A DNA stretch of 35,071 nucleotides, taken from NCBI RefSeq assembly GCF_007992495.1, contig NZ_BKAJ01000070.1, forward strand, positions 1-35,071, read 5' to 3'. The notes beneath the pieces were generated by a model. It had not been told where the DNA came from, searched no databases, and worked only from the letters and a program-made list of their open reading frames with translations. Below are positions 22,965 through 30,932 of this stretch, piece by piece. The translations under genes were made by a program, and so were the position numbers. The number at the start of each line of letters is the position of its first letter. Position 1 is the stretch's first letter. Origin of the DNA: Reyranella soli. Its GTDB lineage: Bacteria; Pseudomonadota; Alphaproteobacteria; Reyranellales; Reyranellaceae.

Positions 22965-23936
22965 ATGAAGGCTGCCGTCGTCACCGAGAATGGCGTCCAG
23001 TACACGGACGCGCCGAAGCCCGAGCCCAAGCCGCACGAGCTCTTGATCAAGGTGCGCGCCGCCTCGCTGAACCGCGCCGATCTTGCGGTTGCCTCCGGTC
23101 ATGCGCATGGGCGCATCGGCGGCGCGGGCACCATCGTCGGCCTGGAATGCGCCGGCGAGGTCGAGGCGGTGGGCAGCGAGGTCAAGGATTTTAGGCCGGG
23201 CGACCGCGTCATGAGCTCAGCGGCGGGCGGCTTCGCCGAATACGCTGTCACCGATGCCGGCCGCGCCCACAAGATCCCGGCCAACAACATGACCTACGAG
23301 CAGGCCGCCTGCATGCCGGTCGCCGTGCAGACCATGCACAACGCCCTGGTTGGCGCTGGCCGGCTGAAGAAGGGCGAATCGGTGCTGATCCAGGGCGCCA
23401 GCTCCGGCGTCGGTCTTTTGGGCATGCAGATCGCCAAGCACATGGGCGCCTCGATCGTCATGGGCACCTCGACCAACGACGGGCGCCGTGCGCGGCTGAA
23501 GGAATTCGGCTGCGATCTCGCCCTCGACACGCGCGATCCCAAGTGGCCGGATCAGGTGAAGGCCGCGACCGGCGGCAAGGGCGTCGACCTGATCGTCGAC
23601 CAGGTCTCGGCGAGCGTGGCCAACCAGAACATGGAAGCGGCCGCCATCCTGGGCCGCATCGTCAATGTCGGCCGCCTGGGCGGCATGAAGGGCGAGTTCA
23701 ACTTCGACCTGCATGCGCTGAAGCGCATCGATTACATCGGCGTGACCTTCCGCACCCGCGGCCCCGAGGAAGTGCGCGCCATCGTCAAGGCGGCCCGCGC
23801 CGACTTGTGGCCGGCCATCGAAGCCGGCAAGCTCAGCCTGCCCATCGACCGGACTTTCCCGCTCTCCCAGGCGGCCGAGGCGCTGGCGCACATGAAGGCC
23901 AACGCCCACTTCGGAAAGATCGTCCTGGTCGTCTAA
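22965..23936 (+). CDS. Zinc-free MDR oxidoreductase (quinone oxidoreductase-like)
   Basis: The 323-residue protein starts MKAAVVTENGVQYTDAPKPE with the GroES-like N-terminal domain. ARAHKIP and ACMPVAVQTMHNALV lead to the NAD(P)-binding fold with IQGASSGVGLLGMQIAKHMG. The C-terminus has FPLSQAAEALAHMKANAHFG. The Cys/Glu zinc ligands of alcohol dehydrogenases are missing, placing it with the NADPH:quinone oxidoreductases. The chosen ATG follows a GGGAGG site. Dodecin follows on the same strand 17 bases later. The substrate is unknown. Confidence 0.92.
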   Translation: MKAAVVTENGVQYTDAPKPEPKPHELLIKVRAASLNRADLAVASGHAHGRIGGAGTIVGLECAGEVEAVGSEVKDFRPGDRVMSSAAGGFAEYAVTDAGRAHKIPANNMTYEQAACMPVAVQTMHNALVGAGRLKKGESVLIQGASSGVGLLGMQIAKHMGASIVMGTSTNDGRRARLKEFGCDLALDTRDPKWPDQVKAATGGKGVDLIVDQVSASVANQNMEAAAILGRIVNVGRLGGMKGEFNFDLHALKRIDYIGVTFRTRGPEEVRAIVKAARADLWPAIEAGKLSLPIDRTFPLSQAAEALAHMKANAHFGKIVLVV

Positions 23937-23953
23937 CAGGGGGAGGTATGCCC

Positions 23954-24169
23954 ATGGCCAGCCAGACCTATGTGAAGACGGAAGTCGTCGGCAGCTCGGA
24001 CAAGTCGGTCTCCGATGCCATCGATTCGGCGATCGGGACGGCGTCGCGCTCGCTGCGCAATCTCGACTGGTTCGAGGTGGTCGACGTGCGCGGCCGCATT
24101 CGCGACAACAAGGTGGCAAGCTACCAGGTCACGCTGAAGCTGGGCCTGCGGTACGAGCCGAAGGCCTAG
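23954..24169 (+). CDS. Dodecin (flavin-storage protein)
   Basis: The 71-residue protein matches dodecin along its whole length: TYVKTEVVGSSDKSVSDAID, then NLDWFEVVDVRGRI with the Trp used to stack flavins, and VASYQVTLKLGLRYEP. Dodecins form hollow dodecamers that bind riboflavin or FMN in the cytoplasm. An ATG at 23948 is two codons earlier but lies only about 2 bases from the GGGGGAGG ribosome site. The ATG at 23954 has normal spacing and is preferred. It follows the MDR oxidoreductase closely and may be co-transcribed with it. Confidence 0.93.
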   Translation: MASQTYVKTEVVGSSDKSVSDAIDSAIGTASRSLRNLDWFEVVDVRGRIRDNKVASYQVTLKLGLRYEPKA

Positions 24170-24194
24170 CCGACATCGAGCTTGCGCCCGCCGC

Positions 24195-24233
24195 GGCGAA
24201 TGCCCATTTTTGGCAAATGAAAGGGCATTCGCC
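24195..24233 (+). promoter_or_regulatory. Hairpin ending at the tldD start codon
   Basis: GGCGAATGCCC (24195-24205) and GGGCATTCGCC (24223-24233) pair perfectly over 11 bases around a 17-base loop. The right arm ends at the base before the tldD ATG (24234), and the likely ribosome site GAAAGGG (24219-24225) lies at the edge of the stem. In mRNA the hairpin would hide the ribosome site and abut the start. It might instead act as a terminator for the dodecin transcript. Confidence 0.5.
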
Positions 24234-25691
24234 ATGAGCAAATCGATCAACCATCTCGCTACCGCCGACAACCTGTTCTTCGGCCAGGGGAGCAAGGGGG
24301 GCGGTCTCGACCGTCGCAGGACGGAGAAGATGGTCAACGACGCGTTGGCCGGCTGCGACGACGGCGAGCTGTTCCTCGAGTACGAGCAGAGCGAGAGCCT
24401 GGCGTTCGACGACGGCAAGCTGAAGAGCGCCTCGTTCGACACCACCCAGGGCTTCGGCCTGCGCAGCGTCGCGGGCGAAGCCACGGGCTTTGCCCATGCC
24501 TCGGCGCTCGATGAACAGGCGCTGAAACGCGCCGTCGCCACCGTCAAGGCGGTGCGCGGGGGCCACAGCGGCAAGATGGACGAATCGCCACGCGGCACCA
24601 ACCAGCTCCTCTACACCGACGACAACCCGATCGACGACGAGGCGTTCGCCCGCAAGGTGGCGCTGTTGCAGGAGATCGACGCCTATGTGCGCGGCAAGGA
24701 GCCCAAGGCGCGCCAGGTCTCGATCTCGATGTCGGCATCCTGGCAGGTCGTCGAGATCATCAAGGCCGGCGGCTGGCGCGCCGCCGACGTGCGGCCGCTG
24801 GTGCGTCTCAACGTCAGCGTGGTCTGCGCCGACGGCAGCCGCATGGAAGCAGGCGGCACCGGCTCGGGCCGGCGCGCCGCCTACGGCGACATCTTCAAGC
24901 CGGAATACTGGCAGCGCGAGGCCGACGAGGCGATCCGCCAGTCATTGGTGAACCTGCAGTCGGTGCCGGCGCCGGCCGGCGAGATGCCGGTGGTGCTGGG
25001 CTCGGGCTGGTCGGGCGTGCTGTGGCACGAGGCCGTGGGCCATGGGCTGGAAGGCGACTTCCATCGCAAGAAGACGTCGATGTTCACCAGCATGATGGGC
25101 GACATGATCGCCTCGCCCGGCGTCACCGTGGTCGATGACGGCACGCTCGCCGACCGCCGCGGCTCGCTCACCATCGACGACGAGGGCACGCCGACGCAGC
25201 GCAACGTGCTGATCGAGAACGGCCGCCTGGTCGGCCTGATGCAGGACCGCCAGAACGCGCGCCTGATGGGCGTGAAGCCGACCGGCAACGGCCGGCGCCA
25301 GAGCCACGCCTATGCGCCGATGCCGCGCATGACCAACACCTTCATGCTGGGCGGCAACAAGGATCCCCAGGAGATCATCGCTTCCGTCAAGAAGGGCCTC
25401 TACTGTGCCAATTTCGGCGGCGGCCAGGTCGACATCGTCTCGGGCAAGTTCGTGTTCACCGTCACCGAGGGCTATCTGATCGAGGACGGCAAGCTCGGCG
25501 CGCCGGTCAAGGGCGCGACCCTGATCGGCGCCGGCTCCGAGGCACTGACCAAGGTCGGCATGGTCGGCAACGACATGTCGCTCGATCCCGGCATCGGCAC
25601 CTGCGGCAAGGACGGCCAGGGCGTGCCGGTCGGCGTCGGCCAGCCGACCTTGCGCATCGATGCGCTGACCGTCGGCGGCACGGCGACGTAG
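24234..25691 (+). CDS. tldD: TldD metalloprotease subunit
   Basis: The 485-residue protein matches TldD. The zinc motif HEAVGH (H265, E266, H270) lies in VLWHEAVGHGLEGDFHRK, and the later Cys ligand C457 is in GIGTCGKDGQ. The N-terminal domain includes EQSESLAFDDGKLKSASFD. Further motifs are GTPTQRNVLIENG and NTFMLGGNKDPQEIIASVKK. TldD works with TldE (PmbA) as a cytoplasmic heterodimer that degrades unfolded peptides and, in some bacteria, trims peptide antibiotics such as microcins. A pmbA/tldE gene is not in this window. The start ATG lies right behind a perfect hairpin, which suggests translational control. An upstream start at 24210 lies inside the hairpin and is less likely. Confidence 0.95.
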   Translation: MSKSINHLATADNLFFGQGSKGGGLDRRRTEKMVNDALAGCDDGELFLEYEQSESLAFDDGKLKSASFDTTQGFGLRSVAGEATGFAHASALDEQALKRAVATVKAVRGGHSGKMDESPRGTNQLLYTDDNPIDDEAFARKVALLQEIDAYVRGKEPKARQVSISMSASWQVVEIIKAGGWRAADVRPLVRLNVSVVCADGSRMEAGGTGSGRRAAYGDIFKPEYWQREADEAIRQSLVNLQSVPAPAGEMPVVLGSGWSGVLWHEAVGHGLEGDFHRKKTSMFTSMMGDMIASPGVTVVDDGTLADRRGSLTIDDEGTPTQRNVLIENGRLVGLMQDRQNARLMGVKPTGNGRRQSHAYAPMPRMTNTFMLGGNKDPQEIIASVKKGLYCANFGGGQVDIVSGKFVFTVTEGYLIEDGKLGAPVKGATLIGAGSEALTKVGMVGNDMSLDPGIGTCGKDGQGVPVGVGQPTLRIDALTVGGTAT

Positions 25692-25798
25692 TCTTGCCGG
25701 AGCGCGGACCTCCAGGTCCGCTCACACTCTTCCGGACCGCGCGCATCCTGCGCGCTCACAATTCATGAGCGGGCCTGGAGGCCCGCGTCCGGCAAGAC
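25691..25798. repeat. Nested palindromic intergenic element, copy 1
   Basis: An 11-bp outer stem (25691-25701 with 25788-25798) encloses three hairpins: GCGGACC/GGTCCGC (25704-25721), GCGCGCA/TGCGCGC (25739-25755) and GCGGGCC/GGCCCGC (25769-25786). The words GCTCA and TGAGC pair between the last two. The family core TCTTCCGGACCGCG is at 25728-25741. The element fills the space between the convergent tldD and cupin genes and could act as a bidirectional transcription stop. Confidence 0.8.
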
Positions 25799-25802
25799 AG
25801 CT

Positions 25803-26222
25803 TTAAGCCTTCGTCGGCGCCTTGCCGTAGTCGGCGTCGCTGACCGGCTCGAACCAGCTCGTCGCCTCGCCCTTCTCGTTGGTCTCCGACATGGCAAGAT
25901 GGACCATCATCGTGTCCGGCGCCGAGCCGTGCCAATGGCGCGCGTTGGGCGGGATGACCACGGTGTCACCCGGCTTGATCTCCTGCACCGGCTCACCCTC
26001 GAGCTGATAGCGACCCACGCCCGAGAGCACGTAGAGGACCTGGCCGACGGCGTGCTTGTGCCAGTTGGTGCGGCCGCCCGGCATGAACGAAACGCGCGAT
26101 GCGCGCAGGCGCGACGGTCCCTCCGGCGCGAACACCGGATCGGACATGACGGTACCGACGAAGTTGGCCGCTTCCGCCTTGCTCGTCGGGCGGGATGCAG
26201 CACGCATGATCCTAGGCTTCAT
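25803..26222 (-). CDS. Cupin-domain protein
   Basis: The 139-residue protein has the two cupin motifs. Motif 1 is in NWHKHAVGQVLYVLSGVGRY and motif 2 in KPGDTVVIPPNARHWHGSAP. The His residues of WHKH and a later His give a likely metal site. It resembles the small single-domain cupins of the (R)-hydroxynitrile lyase/carboxymuconolactone-associated group. The start ATG (26222) follows the frame's first Met in MKPRIMRAASRP; a longer frame upstream would run toward the neighbouring gene without support. It has no signal peptide. The substrate is unknown; it could be an enzyme or a storage/sensor cupin. Confidence 0.88.
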   Translation of the reverse strand: MKPRIMRAASRPTSKAEAANFVGTVMSDPVFAPEGPSRLRASRVSFMPGGRTNWHKHAVGQVLYVLSGVGRYQLEGEPVQEIKPGDTVVIPPNARHWHGSAPDTMMVHLAMSETNEKGEATSWFEPVSDADYGKAPTKA

Positions 26223-26280
26223 GGCGTTTCCTCGATCATTGTGACGTTCGGCCGATCCTAGCGCGTCTGCCGCCCAGGAG

Positions 26281-27267
26281 TCAGGGTGTATAGAGCCCCT
26301 TGGCGTGGGCCAGGGCCACGCTGATCGCTTCGATGGCGTCCAGCGTCGGCGTGTCGACGCCGGCGCTGCGGGCGAAGGCGACCGGTGCACGCACAATTGA
26401 CTCGATCTCCATCGGCCGGCCGAGATCATAGTCCTGCAGGATCGACGGCCGGTGGCTGGTGTAGACGCGCTTGGGCCCGTAGCGCTCGTCCGGATGGTCG
26501 TTGAGAATTACGCCGTGGGCGGCGGCGACCGCCAGCGCCTCGGCATGGGCGCGCCGCGACAGCCGGTTGATCAGCGGCGTCTTCTGGACGTGAACGGGCT
26601 GCCCCGTGAGCAGGCAGACCGTCGAGCCCGTCAGGTTGGCCATCAGCTTGTGCCAGATCTCATAGCGGATGTCGGTCGTCGCCGGCGAGCCGATGCCGGC
26701 CGCCTTGAGCGCCGTGCGCAGCGCTTCGATGCGCGGGCTGGGCCGGTCGTCCGGCTCGCCGACCCAGAGGATGTTGCGGTCCGGCACTTCATTCTCGACC
26801 ACGCCGGGCTCGATCACATGGTTGGGCGAGCTCACAACCGCGCCAACCACGCGATGCATGCCGACCGACTTGGCAAGCGCGCCACCCGGGTCGAGGCGGC
26901 TGAGATCAGGTGCCGGCGGGCGCGACTTGGAAAGCCCGTGGCCGTACCACCAGGGAATGCCGTTCTGCACGAAGGCGACGGCCGTGTCAGGCCCAAGCAA
27001 GGGTTCAATGTTGCCGGCGAGGACGTGCTGGCCCGACGCCTTCAGCGTCACCAGCACGGCGTCCTGCGGCCCGAGATCGGCCGGCCGGTCGGACGCCTTC
27101 ACGTTGGCCGTGATCTTCTTGTCGCCAGCCAGCAGGGTGAGGCCACGGGCGCGAATCGCCTCGAGATGGGCGCCGCGCGCCACGATCGAGACCTCGTTCC
27201 CGGCATTGGCCAGTCGCGCCGCGAAATTGCCGCCGATGGCGCCTGCCCCGTATACGCAAATCCGCAT
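26281..27267 (-). CDS. 2-dehydropantoate 2-reductase-like (ketopantoate reductase family)
   Basis: The 328-residue protein starts MRICVYGAGAIGGNFAARLA with the NADPH-binding GxGxxG, then VSIVARGAHLEAIRARGLTL. The middle has VLVTLKASGQHVLAG and AVAFVQNGIPWWYGHGL with the conserved Asn-Gly. The C-terminal helical domain includes IWHKLMANLTGSTVCLLTG and RPSILQDYDLGRPMEIESIV, where Lys, Asn, Ser and Glu of the active site reside. These enzymes reduce ketopantoate to pantoate in vitamin B5 synthesis. Many genomes carry several paralogs with other substrates, so the exact role is open. It is divergent from the amidohydrolase with a 52-bp shared upstream region. Confidence 0.88.
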   Translation of the reverse strand: MRICVYGAGAIGGNFAARLANAGNEVSIVARGAHLEAIRARGLTLLAGDKKITANVKASDRPADLGPQDAVLVTLKASGQHVLAGNIEPLLGPDTAVAFVQNGIPWWYGHGLSKSRPPAPDLSRLDPGGALAKSVGMHRVVGAVVSSPNHVIEPGVVENEVPDRNILWVGEPDDRPSPRIEALRTALKAAGIGSPATTDIRYEIWHKLMANLTGSTVCLLTGQPVHVQKTPLINRLSRRAHAEALAVAAAHGVILNDHPDERYGPKRVYTSHRPSILQDYDLGRPMEIESIVRAPVAFARSAGVDTPTLDAIEAISVALAHAKGLYTP

Positions 27268-27319
27268 GCTCCGCTCTCCGCTCCTGCCGTAGGCTTCCTC
27301 CAAACCGGAGGAAACAGCC

Positions 27320-28381
27320 ATGGCCGACGCTGAATATCGCGGATTGATCCATCGCAACAATGCCGATCTCGCCGCCTGGCTGGCTAAGCGCCCGGCCGAA
27401 AAGGCGCTCGAGCCCGACCTGCCGATCATCGACCCGCATCACCACCTGTGGGATGCCCCGCACCGCGACCGCGGCCGCTACTTCCTGTCCGAGCTGCTGG
27501 ACGACACCGGCGGAGGGCACAACATCGTCTCAACGGTGTTCCTCGAATGCCAGGCGATGTTCCGCGCCACCGGGCCCGACGAGATGAAGCCCGTGGGCGA
27601 GGTCGAGTTCGTGAACGGCATCGCCGCCCAGAGCGCCTCCGGCCAGTACGGCAAGATGCGGGCCTGTGAGGCGATCATCGGCTGGGCCGACCTGATGCTG
27701 GGCAGCCGCGTGCGCGCCGTGCTGGAAGCCGAGATTGCCGTGGCCGGCGGCCGCTTCCGCGGCGTGCGCTACGGCACATCGTGGGACGAGGGCCTGGCCG
27801 GCAAGCATGTCTCGCGGCCGATCCCGCGGCACCGCCTGCTCGATCCGAAGTTCCGCGAAGGCTTCGCCGAGCTCGGCAAGCTCGGGCTCACCTTCGATTC
27901 CTGGCACTTCTTCCCGCAGCTTCCCGACCTGCTGGATATCGCCCGCGCCTTTCCCGGCCAGACGATCATCGTCGATCATGTCGGCGGCCATCTCGGCATC
28001 GGCCAGTATGCCGGCAAGCAGGCCGAGACCCTGCCGGTGTGGAAGAAGAACATGCAGGACCTCGCCGGCTGCCCCAACGTCGTCGTCAAGCTGGGCGGGC
28101 TCGGCATGACCTCGTTCGGCTTCGGCTTTGAACTGCGTGAGATGCCACCCTCCTCGCAGGAACTGGCGGCCGTCTGGAGGCCCTACATCGAGACTTGCAT
28201 CGAGCTGTTCGGTCCCGAGCGCTGCATGTTCGAGAGCAACTTCCCGCCCGACAAGCAGTCGTGCGGCTACACCGAGCTGTGGAACGCCTTCAAGCTCATC
28301 ACCAAGGGCGCGTCGGTCGCCGAGAAGAAGGCCCTCTACAGCGGCACCGCCGCGCGCGTCTACAGGATGATCGCGCCTTAG
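27320..28381 (+). CDS. Amidohydrolase family 2 metal-dependent hydrolase
   Basis: The 353-residue protein shows the TIM-barrel amidohydrolase-2 pattern. It has the metal motif LPIIDPHHHLWDAP near residue 33, GRFRGVRYGTSWDE, LTFDSWHFFPQLPDLLDIAR, the barrel-strand His in IIVDHVGGHLG, and the final Asp/Glu region CMFESNFPPDKQSCGYTELW. Family members hydrolyse or decarboxylate cyclic acids and lactones, using one divalent metal. There is no signal peptide. The start has a GGAGGAAAC ribosome site. It is divergent from the ketopantoate reductase-like gene and convergent with the solute-binding protein. The neighbours do not reveal a pathway, and the substrate is unknown. Confidence 0.9.
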   Translation: MADAEYRGLIHRNNADLAAWLAKRPAEKALEPDLPIIDPHHHLWDAPHRDRGRYFLSELLDDTGGGHNIVSTVFLECQAMFRATGPDEMKPVGEVEFVNGIAAQSASGQYGKMRACEAIIGWADLMLGSRVRAVLEAEIAVAGGRFRGVRYGTSWDEGLAGKHVSRPIPRHRLLDPKFREGFAELGKLGLTFDSWHFFPQLPDLLDIARAFPGQTIIVDHVGGHLGIGQYAGKQAETLPVWKKNMQDLAGCPNVVVKLGGLGMTSFGFGFELREMPPSSQELAAVWRPYIETCIELFGPERCMFESNFPPDKQSCGYTELWNAFKLITKGASVAEKKALYSGTAARVYRMIAP

Positions 28382-28522
28382 CTGGGGGCGCGCCACTCCA
28401 GTGGCGCGTTATGGTCTTCCGGACCGCGAGCTTCCAGCTCGCTCATGATTCATGAGCGCGCAAGATGCGCGCGGTCCGGAAGAGCATGAGAAGACGCGCC
28501 ACTGGAGTGGCGCGCCCCCAGC
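28381..28522. repeat. Nested palindromic intergenic element, copy 2
   Basis: The outer arms 28381-28408 and 28495-28522 are perfect inverted copies of 28 bases. Inside, TCTTCCGGACCGCG (28415-28428) pairs exactly with 28470-28483. The interior holds GCGAGCT/AGCTCGC, GCTCATGA/TCATGAGC and GCGCGCA/TGCGCGC. The element starts at the last base of the amidohydrolase stop codon and ends 3 bases before the stop of the solute-binding protein gene, filling the convergent gap. A strong bidirectional terminator is the simplest role. Confidence 0.85.
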
Positions 28523-28525
28523 GAA

Positions 28526-30118
28526 CTACTTATCCAGCCACACGTCCTCGAAGCGGGCGCCGTTGTAGATGCTGTTGGAGTGCAGCACCACGCCCTTCAC
28601 GTAAGGCTGCCAGCAGCCGGCGGCGCGGCCGTGGTAGATGATCGGGCGGGCGATATCTTCCTGCAGCTTGCGGTCGATTTCCCACACCATCTTCAGGCGC
28701 TTCTTCTGGTCGGTCTCGCGTGATTGCTCTTCGAAGAGCTTGGTCATCTCCGGATTGCAGTATCCGTTGTAGTTGCGCAGCGAGCCGCAGGCATAGCCCT
28801 CGAAGAAACCGACGTCGGGATCGTCGACGGCCGTCCCGGAGAGGTTCAGCGCCACCGAGTAGTCCTTCTTGAAGACGCGATTGTAGTAGACCGAGGTGTC
28901 GATCACCTCGAGCTCGCCATCGACATAGATGTGCTTGAGATGGTCGATCAGGATGGTCGCGGGATCCCGGAACGTCGCGATGTTGCGCGTGCTGACCTTG
29001 ACCTTCAGCCGCTTGTCGGGCCCGTAGCCCAACTCCTTCATGAGCTCGCGCGCCTTCTCGCGATTGGCGGGCACGTTGTCGTAGCCGATGATGGTCTTCA
29101 GCATCTCCGGCGGCATGCCCCAGACGCCGGAGGGTGGCGGCAGCATGACGCCGCCCATGCTGCTCTCGCCCTCGCTCAATATGTCGATGAAGGCCTTGCG
29201 ATCGAGCGTCAGCGCCAGCGCGCGGCGGATCTTGGGATCGTCGAACGGCGGCACCTCGCGATTGACGATCAGGTTGGTGCTGACGCCGGTGTCGCGCATG
29301 GTGCATTTAACGTGCGGCGCGTCCTTCTTCATGTTCTTCCACAACGGCACCGTGAGGTCGGTCGGGAAGGTCATGTCGAACTTGCCGCTGGCGAAAGCCA
29401 GCATGCGCGTCGAGCGGTCGGCGATGATGGTGTACTCGATACCGTCGAGGTAGGGCCGGCCCGGCTTCCAGTAGTCGGGGTTCTTCACCAGCTTGATGCC
29501 CTCGTTCATCTTGAACTCGGCGAGCTTGAACGGACCGGTGCCGATCGGCCGGCGACGCATGTCCGCCGACGGGATGTGGCAGGGGTAGATGGGCGTGTAG
29601 CCCGAAGCCAGCAGGGCGATCAGCGCTGGCTGTCGCTCTTTGAGATGGAAGGTGGCGGCGAAATCGCCGTCGGCCGTGACCCTGTCGACGTTCGTGTACC
29701 AGGCGCCGCGCGGATTGCGCCTGATCTTGGTCTCGCCGCCCAGCAGCATGTCGAAGGTGCAGGCCACGTCCTTGGCCGTGAAGGGCTTGCCGTCGTGCCA
29801 CTTCACGCCCTGGCGCAGGGTGAAGGAAAGCTGCTTGCCGTCGTCGCTCCACGCCCATTTGGTGGCGAGATCCGGCACGATCGAGGCGAAGCTGTTCTTG
29901 GCGACGTTCTGGTCGAACATGACCAGGTTGTTGTAGAGGCCCATGAACGGGACGGCCGTGGAGACGGTGGCCTCCTCGTGGATCGAGGCGCTGGGCGGCG
30001 TGTCCATGTGCTGGATCTTGAGGACCCCACCGGGCTTCTGCGCCCAGGCGGATCCCGTCGTCGCCACCAGTGCGGCCGCCAACGCGGCCGGGATGAGCCA
30101 TCCCGTTCGGATTTTCAT
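28526..30118 (-). CDS. ABC transporter substrate-binding protein, family 5 (peptide/nickel type)
   Basis: The 530-residue protein has a signal peptide (LIPAALAAALVATTGSAWAQ). It follows the DppA/OppA plan: LATKWAWSDDGKQLSFTLRQ, GVKWHDGKPFTAKDVACTFD, RPIGTGPFKLAEF, then NREVPPFDDPKIRRALALTL and, near the end, a WEIDRKLQEDIARPIIYHGR segment. It binds a peptide or other small solute in the periplasm and delivers it to a permease. No permease or ATPase genes lie next to it, so it is an orphan here. The ATG at 30118 is preferred over one at 30133 because GGAGG lies just upstream. It sits between two nested palindromic elements. Confidence 0.93.
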   Translation of the reverse strand: MKIRTGWLIPAALAAALVATTGSAWAQKPGGVLKIQHMDTPPSASIHEEATVSTAVPFMGLYNNLVMFDQNVAKNSFASIVPDLATKWAWSDDGKQLSFTLRQGVKWHDGKPFTAKDVACTFDMLLGGETKIRRNPRGAWYTNVDRVTADGDFAATFHLKERQPALIALLASGYTPIYPCHIPSADMRRRPIGTGPFKLAEFKMNEGIKLVKNPDYWKPGRPYLDGIEYTIIADRSTRMLAFASGKFDMTFPTDLTVPLWKNMKKDAPHVKCTMRDTGVSTNLIVNREVPPFDDPKIRRALALTLDRKAFIDILSEGESSMGGVMLPPPSGVWGMPPEMLKTIIGYDNVPANREKARELMKELGYGPDKRLKVKVSTRNIATFRDPATILIDHLKHIYVDGELEVIDTSVYYNRVFKKDYSVALNLSGTAVDDPDVGFFEGYACGSLRNYNGYCNPEMTKLFEEQSRETDQKKRLKMVWEIDRKLQEDIARPIIYHGRAAGCWQPYVKGVVLHSNSIYNGARFEDVWLDK

Positions 30119-30246
30119 GTTGTTTCCTCCCATGCGCCGCGCAAACGGGCACGGCGTCGACTGCTCTACGCGTGGCCTCCTGACTAACTCACACTGACTG
30201 AATCGAGAGGACTGTGAGGGGGAGAGGGAGAATTGGCAAGCCGGGA

Positions 30247-30376
30247 GCGCGGGCCTCTGGCCCGCTCATAATCTTCCGGACCGCGCGCGTCCTCGCGCAC
30301 CTCATGATCATGAGCGCGCGAGGACGCGCGCGGTCCGGAAGACCATGACCATGAGCGGGCCTCCGGCCCGCGGTCC
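30247..30376. repeat. Nested palindromic intergenic element, copy 3
   Basis: A perfect 27-bp inverted pair (30272-30298 with 30316-30342) starts with the core TCTTCCGGACCGCG and closes on a loop containing TCATGATCATGA. It is flanked on both sides by hairpins GCGGGCC-TCT-GGCCCGC (30248-30264) and GCGGGCC-TCC-GGCCCGC (about 30355-30371). It lies between the stop of the secreted-protein gene (30378) and the start of the solute-binding protein gene, which are both on minus. It is therefore not limited to convergent gaps. Bases 30134-30246 hold nothing else I can name. Confidence 0.85.
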
Positions 30377-30377
30377 C

Positions 30378-30932
30378 TTAAGAGGGTCGCGTTTCAGCCA
30401 GCCGCAGCGAATCGAGGAAGCGCTGGGCGGCAGCCTTGGACGGCTCGTTGTTCTTCGCCGTGACCAGCAGGCGGAAGAGCCGGTCTTTGACGATGTAGGT
30501 ACGCATCTGAACGAGCGCGCCCTGGGCGTCCTCGATGTCGAGGGCATAACCGTCCCAGCCCTGCAGCGTGACAGGCTCATCGCGTATGTACTTGAACTTC
30601 GCCCGCGGGAACGCCTTCTCGGCCTCGCCGCGGCCGAGGTCGCGCGCCATCTGCTTGGAATCGCGCTCGGAGAACCAGCCGGGCTGGTAGTCGACATAGT
30701 CGAAGTCGAACATCTCGCCGTCGCGCTTGGATGCCCAGGCGATGCGCTCCGAGGTGTGGCCCTTCTCCTTCTCGGCCGCCTTGGTCTCGGTGGCGGGCGC
30801 CGGCATCTCCAGCCGGAAGCGCAGGTCGCGGCCGACAATGGTCTGCCAATCCGCGGACTGGGGGGCGGCAGGCTGCGCGTGAGCCGCAAGCGGCGCGGCG
30901 ATCATCATCAAGGCGAACGAACGACGTTTCAT
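30378..30932 (-). CDS. Exported protein of unknown function after the VOC gene
   Basis: The 184-residue product starts MKRRSFALMMIAAPLAAHAQ, a signal peptide with a Lys-Arg-Arg start, so it is exported. The mature part has TIVGRDLRFRLEMPAPATET, FDFDYVDYQPGWFSERD and TAKNNEPSKAAAQRFLDSLR. The closing segment resembles the lipid/stress-type exported proteins that end in a conserved FLDSLRL, but I cannot name the family with certainty. The ATG overlaps the TGA of the VOC gene (ATGA), so translation is coupled. No catalytic residues are evident. Confidence 0.75.
   Translation of the reverse strand: MKRRSFALMMIAAPLAAHAQPAAPQSADWQTIVGRDLRFRLEMPAPATETKAAEKEKGHTSERIAWASKRDGEMFDFDYVDYQPGWFSERDSKQMARDLGRGEAEKAFPRAKFKYIRDEPVTLQGWDGYALDIEDAQGALVQMRTYIVKDRLFRLLVTAKNNEPSKAAAQRFLDSLRLAETRPS

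Noticed and set aside
25691..30376. CRISPR array
   Set aside because: The repeats are complex palindromes in separate intergenic gaps, not short direct repeats with regular spacers, and no cas genes are present.
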